The notes beneath the pieces were generated by a model. The model was not told the origin of the DNA and did no database searches. It worked only from the letters and a program-made list of their open reading frames with translations. Source: Verrucomicrobiota bacterium (lineage in GTDB: Bacteria; Verrucomicrobiota; Verrucomicrobiia; Limisphaerales; UBA9464). From it: a stretch of 64,000 bases of DNA. Both the position numbers and the translations under genes were made by a program. The stretch covers positions 182,132-246,131 of the forward strand of contig CANGKZ010000004.1 in the NCBI GenBank assembly GCA_947454705.1, read 5' to 3'. This document shows positions 53,254 through 61,362 of this stretch, piece by piece (positions within the stretch are counted from its first letter, which is position 1; the number at the start of each line of letters is the position of its first letter).

Positions 53254-53505
53254 CGAAGCACGGAACCCTGAAGGATTCGCGGAGAAACGACAAGCGTCGT
53301 GGCGCAGGCGCTGCGGTGCCTGCGAAGGCAAAAGGAAAAAGGCGAAAGGAAAACGATCCGCGCGGGTGACAAAATCCGAAGCAGATGGGAGCTGGGAGAT
53401 GGCAGATGGGCAGGAAAGATCCCAAACGATGGCGGATGCTGGATGCTGGATTTAACCCGATCCCCCCAGCTTCCAACTCCCATCTCCCAGCTGCTCTTCT
53501 TTCCC
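53254..53505. repeat. Spacer with inverted GGGAGAT-type words
   Basis: Between ispH and the ABC-F gene, both on the minus strand, degenerate GAGATGG/GCTGGGAGAT words at 53381-53412 face their complement at 53464-53496, which would allow a weak stem. It is related to the array at 10981. No gene is seen. Confidence 0.6.
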
Positions 53506-54756
53506 CTACGCTTTGAGAACGTCCTGCACGCTGAGGCCGCGCAGTTCGAAGAGGCGCTTGATGGTGTCCTCGATCAGGTTGTTCGGACACGAGGCGCCTG
53601 CGGTGATTCCGACCGTCAACGAACGGTCCGCCGGGAGCCAGTTCTTGGTCTCTTCCTCGCGGGGAATGTGCTGGTTCCAGTGACGGATCAGGCTCGCCGA
53701 CTCCATCTTTGCGGCGTTCTTGATGAAATAGGTCGGCAGGACTTTTTCGCCCATTTCCGCCAGATGCGAGGTGTTGGAGGAATTGTACCCGCCCACCACC
53801 AGCAGAAGGTCCATCGGCTCGCGGAGCATTTTTTCCAACGCGTCCTGACGCTCCTGGGTTGCACCACAAATGGTATCAAAGAAGCGGAAGTGTTCCGACA
53901 GCTTCGGGGTGCCGTTCTTCTTCTCCATCGCAGCCTTGAAGCGGCGTTGAACCTCCTCGGTTTCGCCGCGGAGCATGGTGGTCTGGTTGGCCACGCCCAC
54001 GGCGGCCAGGTGGACATCAGGATCGAAGCCCTGGGAGTAGGCGCCTTTGAAGCGGTCGAGAAACTCCTGCTTGTTGCCGCGGTTCAGGATGTAATTGCAG
54101 ACGTAATCGGTCTCCTCGAGGTTGAACACGACCAAGTAGTGGCCGGTGCCGTAGGCGGTGGCCTGGCTGGTGGTGGCCTTGGTTTCCTCGTGCTTGGCCT
54201 TGCCGTGGATGATGCTGGTGACGTTTTCCTTCGAGTACTGGCGCACGCGCTTCCACACGCTCATCACGTCGCCGCAGGTGGTGTCCACCAGCTGGCATCC
54301 CTTGGCTTCTAGCTTGCGGCGGGTGGCCACCTCGGTGCCGAAGGCGGGGATGATCACCACGTCGTCTGCGGTGATGTGGGTGATGTCCTCGTTGGTGGGC
54401 TTGGGTTTGAGGCTGACGATGCCCATGCCCCGGATCTGATCATTGACCTCCGGGTTGTGGATGATTTCCCCGAGGAGGAAGATGCGGCGGGGGGCGGGAT
54501 AGACCTTGCGGGCGGCGTAGGCCAGGTCGATGGCGCGTTCCACGCCGTAGCAAAAGCCGAATTCCTTGGCCAACTTGATGGTGATCCCCGGGGCGCTCAG
54601 CACGCCGCCGTTGGCGCGGATGCGCTCCACCAATTCGCTGCGGTAGTGCAGGACGACCTGGGCCTGCACGGCCTCCATCACATCGGGAGTGCGCAGGTTG
54701 ATCTTCTTCGGCTTCGGCGCGGAATCGTCAGGCGCCTGGGGCGCAGCGGTTGACAT
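53506..54756 (-). CDS. ispH: 4-Hydroxy-3-methylbut-2-enyl diphosphate reductase
   Basis: This [4Fe-4S] enzyme of 416 residues reduces HMBPP to IPP and DMAPP, the final step of the non-mevalonate isoprenoid pathway. The three cluster cysteines are Cys69 (FGFCYGVERA), Cys161 (DTTCGDV) and Cys390 (AGASCPNN). Other marks are FLLGEIIHNPEVND and IHGKAKHEETKATTSQAT. It is about 90 residues longer than E. coli IspH. The extra length is an N-terminal extension and inserts in the middle domain, as in the long form seen in several bacterial phyla. The gene is apparently monocistronic with repeat-rich sequence on both sides. Confidence 0.93.
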   Translation of the reverse strand: MSTAAPQAPDDSAPKPKKINLRTPDVMEAVQAQVVLHYRSELVERIRANGGVLSAPGITIKLAKEFGFCYGVERAIDLAYAARKVYPAPRRIFLLGEIIHNPEVNDQIRGMGIVSLKPKPTNEDITHITADDVVIIPAFGTEVATRRKLEAKGCQLVDTTCGDVMSVWKRVRQYSKENVTSIIHGKAKHEETKATTSQATAYGTGHYLVVFNLEETDYVCNYILNRGNKQEFLDRFKGAYSQGFDPDVHLAAVGVANQTTMLRGETEEVQRRFKAAMEKKNGTPKLSEHFRFFDTICGATQERQDALEKMLREPMDLLLVVGGYNSSNTSHLAEMGEKVLPTYFIKNAAKMESASLIRHWNQHIPREEETKNWLPADRSLTVGITAGASCPNNLIEDTIKRLFELRGLSVQDVLKA

Positions 54757-54834
54757 GCGGCGGACATTCTAGCGGACCAACGCCAAGCGTCGAGGGGGAT
54801 GTCAGCACCTTATATTCGACGCAATATCGATGAA

Positions 54835-54876
54835 CCGCAGAGGCGCAGAGACGCAGAGACGCAGAGACGCAGAGAG
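54835..54876 (+). repeat. GCAGAGAC 8-bp tandem array, copy 1
   Basis: Five 8-base units of the GCAGAGAC type follow CC in direct order. Confidence 0.88.
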
Positions 54877-54932
54877 GGAAAATGCGGAGGATATGGCAGA
54901 AGGAAGAGAGGTGGTCGAACGGCGCGGCGTGA

Positions 54933-55002
54933 TTTTGGAGTGCGGTGGCAGAGCGGAGCGTCGACACCGCTTTCGAGACCGGGCGTGAAGAGAAACCGAC
55001 CG
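54933..55002 (+). repeat. 70-bp dispersed element, copy 3
   Basis: Direct-orientation copy of the 40869 element with GGAGCGTCGACACCGCTTTC in the middle. Confidence 0.85.
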
Positions 55003-55037
55003 ATGACATCGCACCGGCCCAAAAACCTCCCATCAAC

Positions 55038-55063
55038 CTCTCTGCGTCTCCGCGCCTTTGCGG
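55038..55063 (-). repeat. GCAGAGAC array, inverted copy 2
   Basis: The reverse complement of the array at 54835 in shorter form (CTCTCTGCGTCTCCGCGC...). Confidence 0.75.
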
Positions 55064-55119
55064 TTCGTTTGCCCTGCCGCACGGTACGCGTTGCGATGCG
55101 TGGGGTGGATTCAAACGAG

Positions 55120-55261
55120 GCGCGCGACTAATTGGGGCGCGGGTGGAACCGCGCCCTCCACGCCGTTTTCGACCCATGCGCCCGGTGGCCTCCATCCACG
55201 GTGGAGGGCGTGGTTCCACCCACGCCCCATATTCGTCTGCGGACCCCGTGTGAAGTCGCAG
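55120..55261 (+). repeat. 142-144-bp hairpin element, copy B
   Basis: Closely matches 40685-40828 from GCGCGCGACTA to GTGTGAAGTCGCAG, with two bases fewer and scattered substitutions. The inverted arms are preserved in both copies, and the sequence beyond the ends differs. Confidence 0.85.
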
Positions 55262-55279
55262 GCCAAGACCCGAAAGCAA

Positions 55280-55305
55280 CCGCAGAGACGCAGAGACTCA
55301 GAGAG
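55280..55305 (+). repeat. GCAGAGAC array, copy 3
   Basis: Three direct units after CC, with one base change (GACTCAGAG). Confidence 0.75.
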
Positions 55306-55392
55306 GAAAAAGAAAGCAGCGTCCACAAGTCTAGCTCGCAGCCCTCACTCACTCGCCTACTTGCCTACTTACCCACTCGCAGACTCGCAGAC

Positions 55393-56358
55393 TCACTTCG
55401 CGACCATCCAATCCACAATCGCCTTCTGCGTATGGAGCCGATTCTCCGCCTGGGTGAAGATCAAATCCGCATGGGCCTCGAAGGTGGTGTCGTCGATTTC
55501 CTTCCCGCGGTACGCCGGGAGGCAGTGCATCACGGCGACTCCGGGCTTGGCCAGTTTCACCAGCTCGCCATTGATCTGGTATCCGCCGAGGGCTTCGATG
55601 CGCTGCTTGGCTTCGTCTTCCTTGCCCATGGATACCCAGACGTCGGTGTACAGCAGGTCGGCCTTGCGCGCGGCGAGGTTGAGGTCGGTGAGGAGCTCGA
55701 TCGTGCCGACCCCGACGGTCATGCGTTCGGTGACGCTGCCCGGGTGCTGGGTCCAGTCGGCGGCGTCACCGGCGCCGGCGCGCTTGAGGATATCGGGCGA
55801 CGGCCAGTAGGCGCGCGGGGCGGCGAGGCGAAGTTCGAAGCCCAGTTTCGCAGCGGCGAAAATCCAGCTCGCCGGCACGTTGCAGGCGGCATCGCCGACA
55901 AAGGTGACCACCTTGCCTTCGATCTTCAGGCCGGTCTTCTCCTCGTAGGTGAAGATGTCGGTGAGGATCTGGCAGGGGTGTTCGTCGTCGGTCAGGGCGT
56001 TGATGGTGGGGATGCCGCTGAATTGGGCGAAGTCCTCCACGTCCTTCTGCGCAAAGGTGCGGATCACTGCGCCGTGGATCATCCGGCCGAGCACGCGGGC
56101 GGTGTCCCGGATGGGTTCGCCGCGGCCGAGCTGGATGTCGTTCGCGTTGAGGAACAGCACGTCGGCCCCGAGTTCGCGGAGACCGACCTCAAAGCTGACG
56201 CGCGTGCGGGTGGACGACTTGCTGAAGATCAGCGCCCAGGTCTGACCCGCGAGCGGACGTGCGTGGGAGGTGCGCGCGGATTTGAACGCCACCACGCGAT
56301 CCAGGATGGAACGCATTTCGGAGGCGGTCAGAGCTTCGAGACTGAGCAGATTTTTCAT
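55393..56358 (-). CDS. argF: Ornithine carbamoyltransferase
   Basis: This 321-residue enzyme makes citrulline from ornithine and carbamoyl phosphate. The carbamoyl-phosphate loop is SSTRTR (FSKSSTRTRVSFEVGLRE). The HPCQ motif is in DDEHPCQILTDIFTYEE and the catalytic Cys is in HCLPAYRG. The start ATG 56358 (MKNLLSLEALTASEMRSI) is better than the longer frame because it opens the conserved first helix. Another carbamoyltransferase (for example acetylornithine-specific) cannot be fully excluded, because the ornithine loop was not tested. The gene is separate from argH. A run of short repeats lies just past its stop. Confidence 0.92.
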   Translation of the reverse strand: MKNLLSLEALTASEMRSILDRVVAFKSARTSHARPLAGQTWALIFSKSSTRTRVSFEVGLRELGADVLFLNANDIQLGRGEPIRDTARVLGRMIHGAVIRTFAQKDVEDFAQFSGIPTINALTDDEHPCQILTDIFTYEEKTGLKIEGKVVTFVGDAACNVPASWIFAAAKLGFELRLAAPRAYWPSPDILKRAGAGDAADWTQHPGSVTERMTVGVGTIELLTDLNLAARKADLLYTDVWVSMGKEDEAKQRIEALGGYQINGELVKLAKPGVAVMHCLPAYRGKEIDDTTFEAHADLIFTQAENRLHTQKAIVDWMVAK

Positions 56359-56586
56359 GACACGGCGACGCCGGCGGAGGCCGGAAAGCGATTTTGTTAA
56401 GCCAACCCCCGGGGTCGCGTCACGCCCTAACTTGCAAAAGCGATCGGACATCGGGTTTGAACTCCCCGGCCGGAACCCCGTATAACACCCCTGCCGTCCC
56501 CGGAAAGTCCGTCGAACTGAGTCTCACACCCGGTGAATTCAACTCGAATGAAGAGTTCCCGCGGCGCGGCGTCAGAACACCCATCC

Positions 56587-57597
56587 ATGAAGACTTCCGC
56601 CCGCCTTGGATCGATCTCGATCGCCGTTCTCACCGCGCTCCCGGCCTTTGCCGCGGTTGATTTTCAAAAAGAGGTTCTGCCCATCCTGCAGCAGCGCTGC
56701 GTCGAGTGCCACGGGGCCGACAAGCAAAAGGGCAAGCTCCGCCTCGACACCAAGGCCGACTTCTTCAAGGGCGGCAAGGACGGCGAGATCGTCAAGGCCG
56801 GCGACGCCGCGAACAGCGAGTTCCACAAACGCCTGATCCTGCCCAAAGACAACGACGAGCGCATGCCGCCGAAGGGCGATGCCCTCACTGCGCCGCAGAT
56901 CGAGACCCTCAAGAACTGGATCAACGAAGGCGCGAAGTGGCCGGATGGCGTGACCGTCCCGCCGCCTGCCCCGACCGCCGCTGCGGCTCCCTCCGCAGCG
57001 CCGGTGGTGGACGATGGTTGGAAGCCTTCCGGCAAGGTGAAGCCGGCTGTTCCGGCTCCCGAGCTGCCCAAGGATTTCAAGGCGCCCGCCGGCGAAGCAG
57101 CGGCCATCGAGGCGCTGGCCAAGAACGGCATCGATGTCCGTCCGGTCGCGCTCAACGTGCCCTGGCATGAGGTCAACCTGCGGCTCCTCGGAACCAACGT
57201 GACCGATGCGACCATCGCCTCGCTCAAGGACATCCCGAGCCTGATCGAGGTTCGCCTCGGCACCACGAAGATCACCGACAAGTCGGCGGCGGTGTTGAAA
57301 TCGCTCCCCCACCTTGAAGCGCTCGGACTCGAGCTCACCGGCATCACCGATGCGGGCGTGGCCGAGTTGAAGTCGTTGAAGAACCTCACCTATTTGAATC
57401 TGTACGGCACCAAGGTGACCGATGCGGCGTTGGATTCCCTCGCCGGCATGAAGCACCTGAAGAACCTCTACGTGTGGCAGACGAAGGTCACCACCAACGG
57501 GGTGGACCGCCTGCAAGCCGCGCTGCCCGGATTGAACATCAACACCGGCTGGGAGCTGATCCCCGTGACCACCAACGCCCCGGCCGCGAAGAAGTAA
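56587..57597 (+). CDS. Secreted c-type cytochrome (PVC type) fused to leucine-rich repeats
   Basis: The ATG at 56587 gives a signal peptide (MKTSARLGSISIAVLTALPA) and a 336-residue product. Residues about 25-120 are a PVC-type cytochrome c domain with CVECHG (QQRCVECHGADKQKGKLRLD) and the late DNDERMPPKGDALTAPQIET stretch. A Pro/Ala linker follows. Residues about 180-320 hold LRR-like units of about 23 residues (TDATIASLKDIPSLIEVRLG, TDAGVAELKSLKNLTYLNL, TDAALDSLAGMKHLKNLYVW). Cytochrome domains of this kind usually head large DUF1553-type proteins, so the LRR partner is unusual. It ends before a bidirectional terminator. Confidence 0.87.
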   Translation: MKTSARLGSISIAVLTALPAFAAVDFQKEVLPILQQRCVECHGADKQKGKLRLDTKADFFKGGKDGEIVKAGDAANSEFHKRLILPKDNDERMPPKGDALTAPQIETLKNWINEGAKWPDGVTVPPPAPTAAAAPSAAPVVDDGWKPSGKVKPAVPAPELPKDFKAPAGEAAAIEALAKNGIDVRPVALNVPWHEVNLRLLGTNVTDATIASLKDIPSLIEVRLGTTKITDKSAAVLKSLPHLEALGLELTGITDAGVAELKSLKNLTYLNLYGTKVTDAALDSLAGMKHLKNLYVWQTKVTTNGVDRLQAALPGLNINTGWELIPVTTNAPAAKK

Positions 57598-57722
57598 CAA
57601 AAGCAAGGGGAGGACGAAGCAGCTGGGAGATGGGAGATAAGAGATTGGGGCGGCAGTCTCGGTCCCAATCGGTGAGAATCGGTGCAATCCGTGTCTCTCT
57701 CTCCGCTTCTTCGGGGGAAAAG

Positions 57723-57763
57723 AAAAACCGCCGTGCGAACTGAATTCGCACGGCGGTTTTTTT
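57723..57763. terminator. Bidirectional rho-independent terminator
   Basis: A perfect 12-bp stem (CCGCCGTGCGAA at 57728-57739 and its complement at 57745-57756) with a 5-base loop is flanked by AAAAA on the left and TTTTTTT on the right. It sits between two converging genes, the cytochrome-LRR gene and pfp, and can serve both. Confidence 0.92.
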
Positions 57764-57783
57764 AGGAAAACTCAGTCTCAGCC

Positions 57784-59058
57784 TCAGGCGCGGGGCGCGA
57801 GCTGCTTGTCCACGCGGCTCTTTTCGAGGCGCACGTAGGAGGGCAGGCCATTCACGGTCGGCACCTTCACTTCGCCCACGATCAAGGGAGCGGCGTATTC
57901 CACGAACTTCTCGTTCGGCATCATGCCGTCCTCGCTGATCCAGTCGCGGGGGATGAAGTGCTCGACGTTGGCCACTTCGGACAACGGGTGCAGCTCCACG
58001 GTCCACTTGTACGGGCTGGAAGAGAGGCGGACGATCTTCGGCATGAAGCCGGACTTGCCATCGATGGCCGCGCGAACCGCAGCGGCCCCGCAGGCGAACG
58101 CTTCATCGACGTCGGTCTGGCTGGCGAAGTGAGCCGCGGCGCGCTGGGCATAGCCGAGCTTCACGGTGCGGGTCTTCAGGTTCAGCTTGCCCTGAACGAT
58201 CGTGGCCAAGGCATCGGCGGCACCGGAGAGCACCGGATGACCAAAGGCGTCGAGGCGGGACTTGTCGGCGCCGATTTCCTCACCGGCGGCGTTCTTCAGG
58301 CCTTCGCCCACCACCACGATGCAGTACTTCTCGGCGGCGACGGTGGCCTTGACCTTGTTGAGGAAGGCTTCTTCGTCGAGGGCAATTTCCGGCAGGAGGA
58401 TGATGTGCGGCGGGAAGGAGGCGTTGCCCTGCTTGGCGAGCACGGTGCCGGCGGCGATCCAGCCGGCGGCGCGGCCCATGACTTCCACGATGCAGCAGGA
58501 GCCGTCATCGGTGGCCATCGCGCCCACATCGAGGCCGATTTCCATCACGGTGGCGCAGTTGTACTTCACCACGGAGCCGTAGCCGGGGCAGTGGTCGGTG
58601 TGGGGAAGATCGTTGTCGATCGTCTTGGGCACGCCGTTCACGCGCATCTCGTAGCCGCGCTTCACCGCTTCCTCGTGGATCTTGTGGGCGGTGTCCTGGG
58701 AGTCGTTGCCGCCGGCGTAGAAGAAGTAGCGGATGTTGTGCGCCTTGAAGACTTCGAACAGGCGGTCCATGTCCTGAGCGGCTTTTTCTGGCTTCTTCTT
58801 GAAGTCGATCTTGTAGCGGCAAGTGCCGAGGGCGGCCGCGGGCGTGTGCTTCAGGCCGTCGATGGACTTGGCCTTCTCGTCGTTCAGATCGATGAGATCC
58901 TCGTTCAGGATTCCAAGGATTCCGTTCAATCCGCCGTAGATGTTCTCGATGTCGTCGTGCCGGCCGGCTTCCGTGATCACGCCGGCCACCGAAGCGTTGA
59001 TGACTGCCGTGGGGCCCCCGGATTGGGCGACCAAAAGGTTTCCGATGAGTTCAGCCAT
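57784..59058 (-). CDS. pfp: Pyrophosphate-type 6-phosphofructokinase
   Basis: The 424-residue enzyme phosphorylates fructose-6-phosphate in glycolysis. The nucleotide/PPi site reads GGNDSQ, with Asn118-Asp119 where ATP enzymes have GGDGS, together with PKTIDND for substrate binding. A bulky or acidic residue in place of the second Gly blocks ATP and is the mark of PPi-dependent forms. The start at ATG 59058 (MAELIGNLLVAQSGGPTAVI) opens directly on the conserved first strand. PPi enzymes run near equilibrium and save ATP, which fits KorAB-type metabolism. It is the last gene of the minus-strand run after the ABC permease (133-base gap). Confidence 0.9.
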   Translation of the reverse strand: MAELIGNLLVAQSGGPTAVINASVAGVITEAGRHDDIENIYGGLNGILGILNEDLIDLNDEKAKSIDGLKHTPAAALGTCRYKIDFKKKPEKAAQDMDRLFEVFKAHNIRYFFYAGGNDSQDTAHKIHEEAVKRGYEMRVNGVPKTIDNDLPHTDHCPGYGSVVKYNCATVMEIGLDVGAMATDDGSCCIVEVMGRAAGWIAAGTVLAKQGNASFPPHIILLPEIALDEEAFLNKVKATVAAEKYCIVVVGEGLKNAAGEEIGADKSRLDAFGHPVLSGAADALATIVQGKLNLKTRTVKLGYAQRAAAHFASQTDVDEAFACGAAAVRAAIDGKSGFMPKIVRLSSSPYKWTVELHPLSEVANVEHFIPRDWISEDGMMPNEKFVEYAAPLIVGEVKVPTVNGLPSYVRLEKSRVDKQLAPRA

Positions 59059-59191
59059 AGAATGTCTTCGTTGAAAAGTGGGGCACACCTTGCCCGGGCG
59101 TGGGAAGCCGAGGCAAGGCGGGAATGCGGCGGGATTGGCCGAAGCGGGACGGGAAAACCCCGACCGACCCGGGGGAATCAACGGCGGACGG

Positions 59192-61336
59192 TCACTTGGA
59201 AGGCCCTGAATCCTTGGCCGGGACGGCGTTGGTCGGGGTTTGCGGACGGATCGTCAGCCCGTACCGCCTGGCCATCGCCGGGTCCATTCGGAACTCCGCG
59301 GCACCGTCGGGATTCCCCTGCAGGGTGGCCGGTCCGTTGGTGCCGGAGCGGGACCCGGGGCGACGCATGAATCCCGCCGGATTGGAGCCGGCCCGACCGT
59401 TTGTACCAGGATTGGTCGTGAGCCCGTAGCGCCTGGCCAGGGCGGGATCCAGAAGGAGCTGGCCGTTGGTTTGGGGCCGGAGTTGGGGCTGGGGCTGGGT
59501 GCGCTGAACGCGGACTTGCCTCGGGCTCGCGGCGAGGTTGTTGTGATGGCTCACCAGCATCAGGTAGCCGAGGGCTGAGGCGATCACCGCGTTGATGCAG
59601 GCGAGAATCAGCCCCATTTTCAACAACTGCCCCACCAGCCGGTAGCCCGTGGGAATTCCCCGGCGGAAGTTGGAGGCGGCAAACCACAGGAGTACCGACA
59701 GCAACAGCACTGGAGCCAACGGGACCGAAAGGGTCGCCAGGTTTACCCCCGTCAAAGGATCCAAAGTCCAGGGAACCGGCGGCAGTGCGTTGTTCTCCCA
59801 GGCTTGGCTGAGCTCGAAGTTCGCGGCATCGAACTGCCGGACCGTCAGCAACGTCACCCCGCAGATCAGGCCGGTGATCCCAGCAGCGAACACAATGGCA
59901 CTGCACGCGGCCTTGATGGTGCTTTTGCTGATGGAAGATCCGTAGAGGGCGACGCCGATGATGCCGAGTCCGGCCCCGCCTTGAGCTGCAAACTGAATCC
60001 AGTTGGGAAGGATCTCAGCCCAACGGGGTGCGCCGTAGAGCGAGAAAACCATCAGCAGCGGAAGCGCGATCCCGAGCAGGATCGAGAGCAGGAAGGTTAT
60101 GCCGACCTTCACCCACCATTGACGGCGCACCGTGGCGGGGCAGGTGAGCTGCCAGTCGAGGGTGCCGAGTTGACGCTCCTCGGCGATGCTTGCCGAACCG
60201 ATGAAGCAGAGGTTCATGCCGCCGAAGACCACGGCGATGAACAGGGTGAAGTCCTTGATGAAATCGAGTTTCGACGTGGTCATCAGCTCCGGATCCGAGG
60301 GCTTGATGAACCAGATGAATCCCCACACCAGCACGAGCAGCGAGCTGACCAGCCAGGGAACCACGTGCAGTCGGAGCTCCTTCCGGATCAGCATGGAGGT
60401 GCCGCGAGCGCTCCGACTCGGCCACAGGGCACGCACAAGTCCGTCGAGCAGTCCGGCCAGCGGATGCGAGCCACTGCCGGCCTGTTGTTCGCCGCGGAGT
60501 TCCAGAGTTTTGAAGGTGTGCCAGCCGAACCAGGCGGAGAACGCGAGCCAGAGCGGGAGGATCAGATAGCACCAAGCGCCGATATGCGGGGCGAAGTCGG
60601 AGAGCTCCTTGCCCGGATTTTGCAGCTTCCAAACCAGGCTGAGGGAAAGTTGTCCGACGAGGATCAGCACCAGCGGAATCGCCGCCGTGAACACCGCTCC
60701 CGCCAACGTGCTGCGGGTGCGAAGGCTCAACATCGGTCCGCTGCAAAAGGCGAACACCGGCGGGGCGAGGAAGGTGACCCAAAAAAGGAGCGAGGGTTCC
60801 AAACCGTCGGTGGTCATCGAGGGAACCTCTTTGGCGGCGAGCAGGTTTCCCAACACGATCTGGGTGGCGGCGACCGCGAGGAGCAGTCCCATCACCAGCA
60901 ATTTGTCCCGATAGAGCTTCGAGCGCGGAAACGGCTGGGTGAGGAGGGCGCCGATGGTGCGCTGTTCGAATTCCGATCCGAACGCGGTGGCGCCCATCAA
61001 CACGCATCCGGCGGCGTAGGCAAACAACGAGATGGATTCCGCCAAATCCCGATCGCCTGAGAGAAATACCAGCGAGGGTGTGACGATCGCGAGCAGCGCG
61101 GCCGGGAGCTGCGTGCGGAACTCCTTGCTCAGGCGGAGAGAAAACGAGGACTGAGTGCGTCGTGCGAATCCACTCAATGGCACCAACAGCAGAAGGGCCG
61201 GGAGGATGCCGATGGTGGGAAGGAACCAGGGCTCGTCGAGCAGTGTGACGTCGTGCCGCCACAACAACGGCGGCAGGAGGAGCAGAAACCACGCGGGGTG
61301 GAAACTTCCGCGGCCGAGGCGAAGGTTGAGGTTCAT
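59192..61336 (-). CDS. ABC-2-type permease with a repeated DPAxARRYGLT C-terminal tail
   Basis: The protein of about 714 residues starts at ATG 61336 with AGGA well placed upstream. It has two related halves, each with several membrane segments: FGSEFEQRTIGALLTQPFPR in the first, SASIAEERQLGTLDWQLTCP in the second. Those charged phrases are the coupling elements of ABC-2 permeases. After the last helix comes a hydrophilic tail of about 110 residues that contains LDPALARRYGLT and MDPAMARRYGLT separated by Gly/Asn/Pro-rich sequence. I know no function for this duplicated motif. The ATPase gene ends 26 bases upstream. Cargo is unknown. Confidence 0.85.
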   Translation of the reverse strand: MNLNLRLGRGSFHPAWFLLLLPPLLWRHDVTLLDEPWFLPTIGILPALLLLVPLSGFARRTQSSFSLRLSKEFRTQLPAALLAIVTPSLVFLSGDRDLAESISLFAYAAGCVLMGATAFGSEFEQRTIGALLTQPFPRSKLYRDKLLVMGLLLAVAATQIVLGNLLAAKEVPSMTTDGLEPSLLFWVTFLAPPVFAFCSGPMLSLRTRSTLAGAVFTAAIPLVLILVGQLSLSLVWKLQNPGKELSDFAPHIGAWCYLILPLWLAFSAWFGWHTFKTLELRGEQQAGSGSHPLAGLLDGLVRALWPSRSARGTSMLIRKELRLHVVPWLVSSLLVLVWGFIWFIKPSDPELMTTSKLDFIKDFTLFIAVVFGGMNLCFIGSASIAEERQLGTLDWQLTCPATVRRQWWVKVGITFLLSILLGIALPLLMVFSLYGAPRWAEILPNWIQFAAQGGAGLGIIGVALYGSSISKSTIKAACSAIVFAAGITGLICGVTLLTVRQFDAANFELSQAWENNALPPVPWTLDPLTGVNLATLSVPLAPVLLLSVLLWFAASNFRRGIPTGYRLVGQLLKMGLILACINAVIASALGYLMLVSHHNNLAASPRQVRVQRTQPQPQLRPQTNGQLLLDPALARRYGLTTNPGTNGRAGSNPAGFMRRPGSRSGTNGPATLQGNPDGAAEFRMDPAMARRYGLTIRPQTPTNAVPAKDSGPSK

Positions 61337-61362
61337 ACGCGATTCCTTTGCATCCCTGCGTT

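Larger units (their letters stand above)
54757..55392. other. Repeat-mosaic intergenic region, 636 bp
   Basis: No gene is supported here. From left to right it holds an 8-bp-period GCAGAGAC array, the 70-bp element copy, an inverted GCAGAGAC array, the 142-bp hairpin element copy B, a third GCAGAGAC array and a degenerate run of ACTCGC/ACTTGC words at 55350-55392 that abuts the argF stop. It looks like nested insertions. Confidence 0.85.

Noticed and set aside
54835..55305. CRISPR-like repeats
   Set aside because: Units are 8 bp with no unique spacers and no cas genes are present, so these are short-period tandem repeats.
55132..56400. A plus-strand frame of 422 codons
   Set aside because: It is antisense to argF and begins inside the 142-bp repeat. 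It has no homology-like motif.
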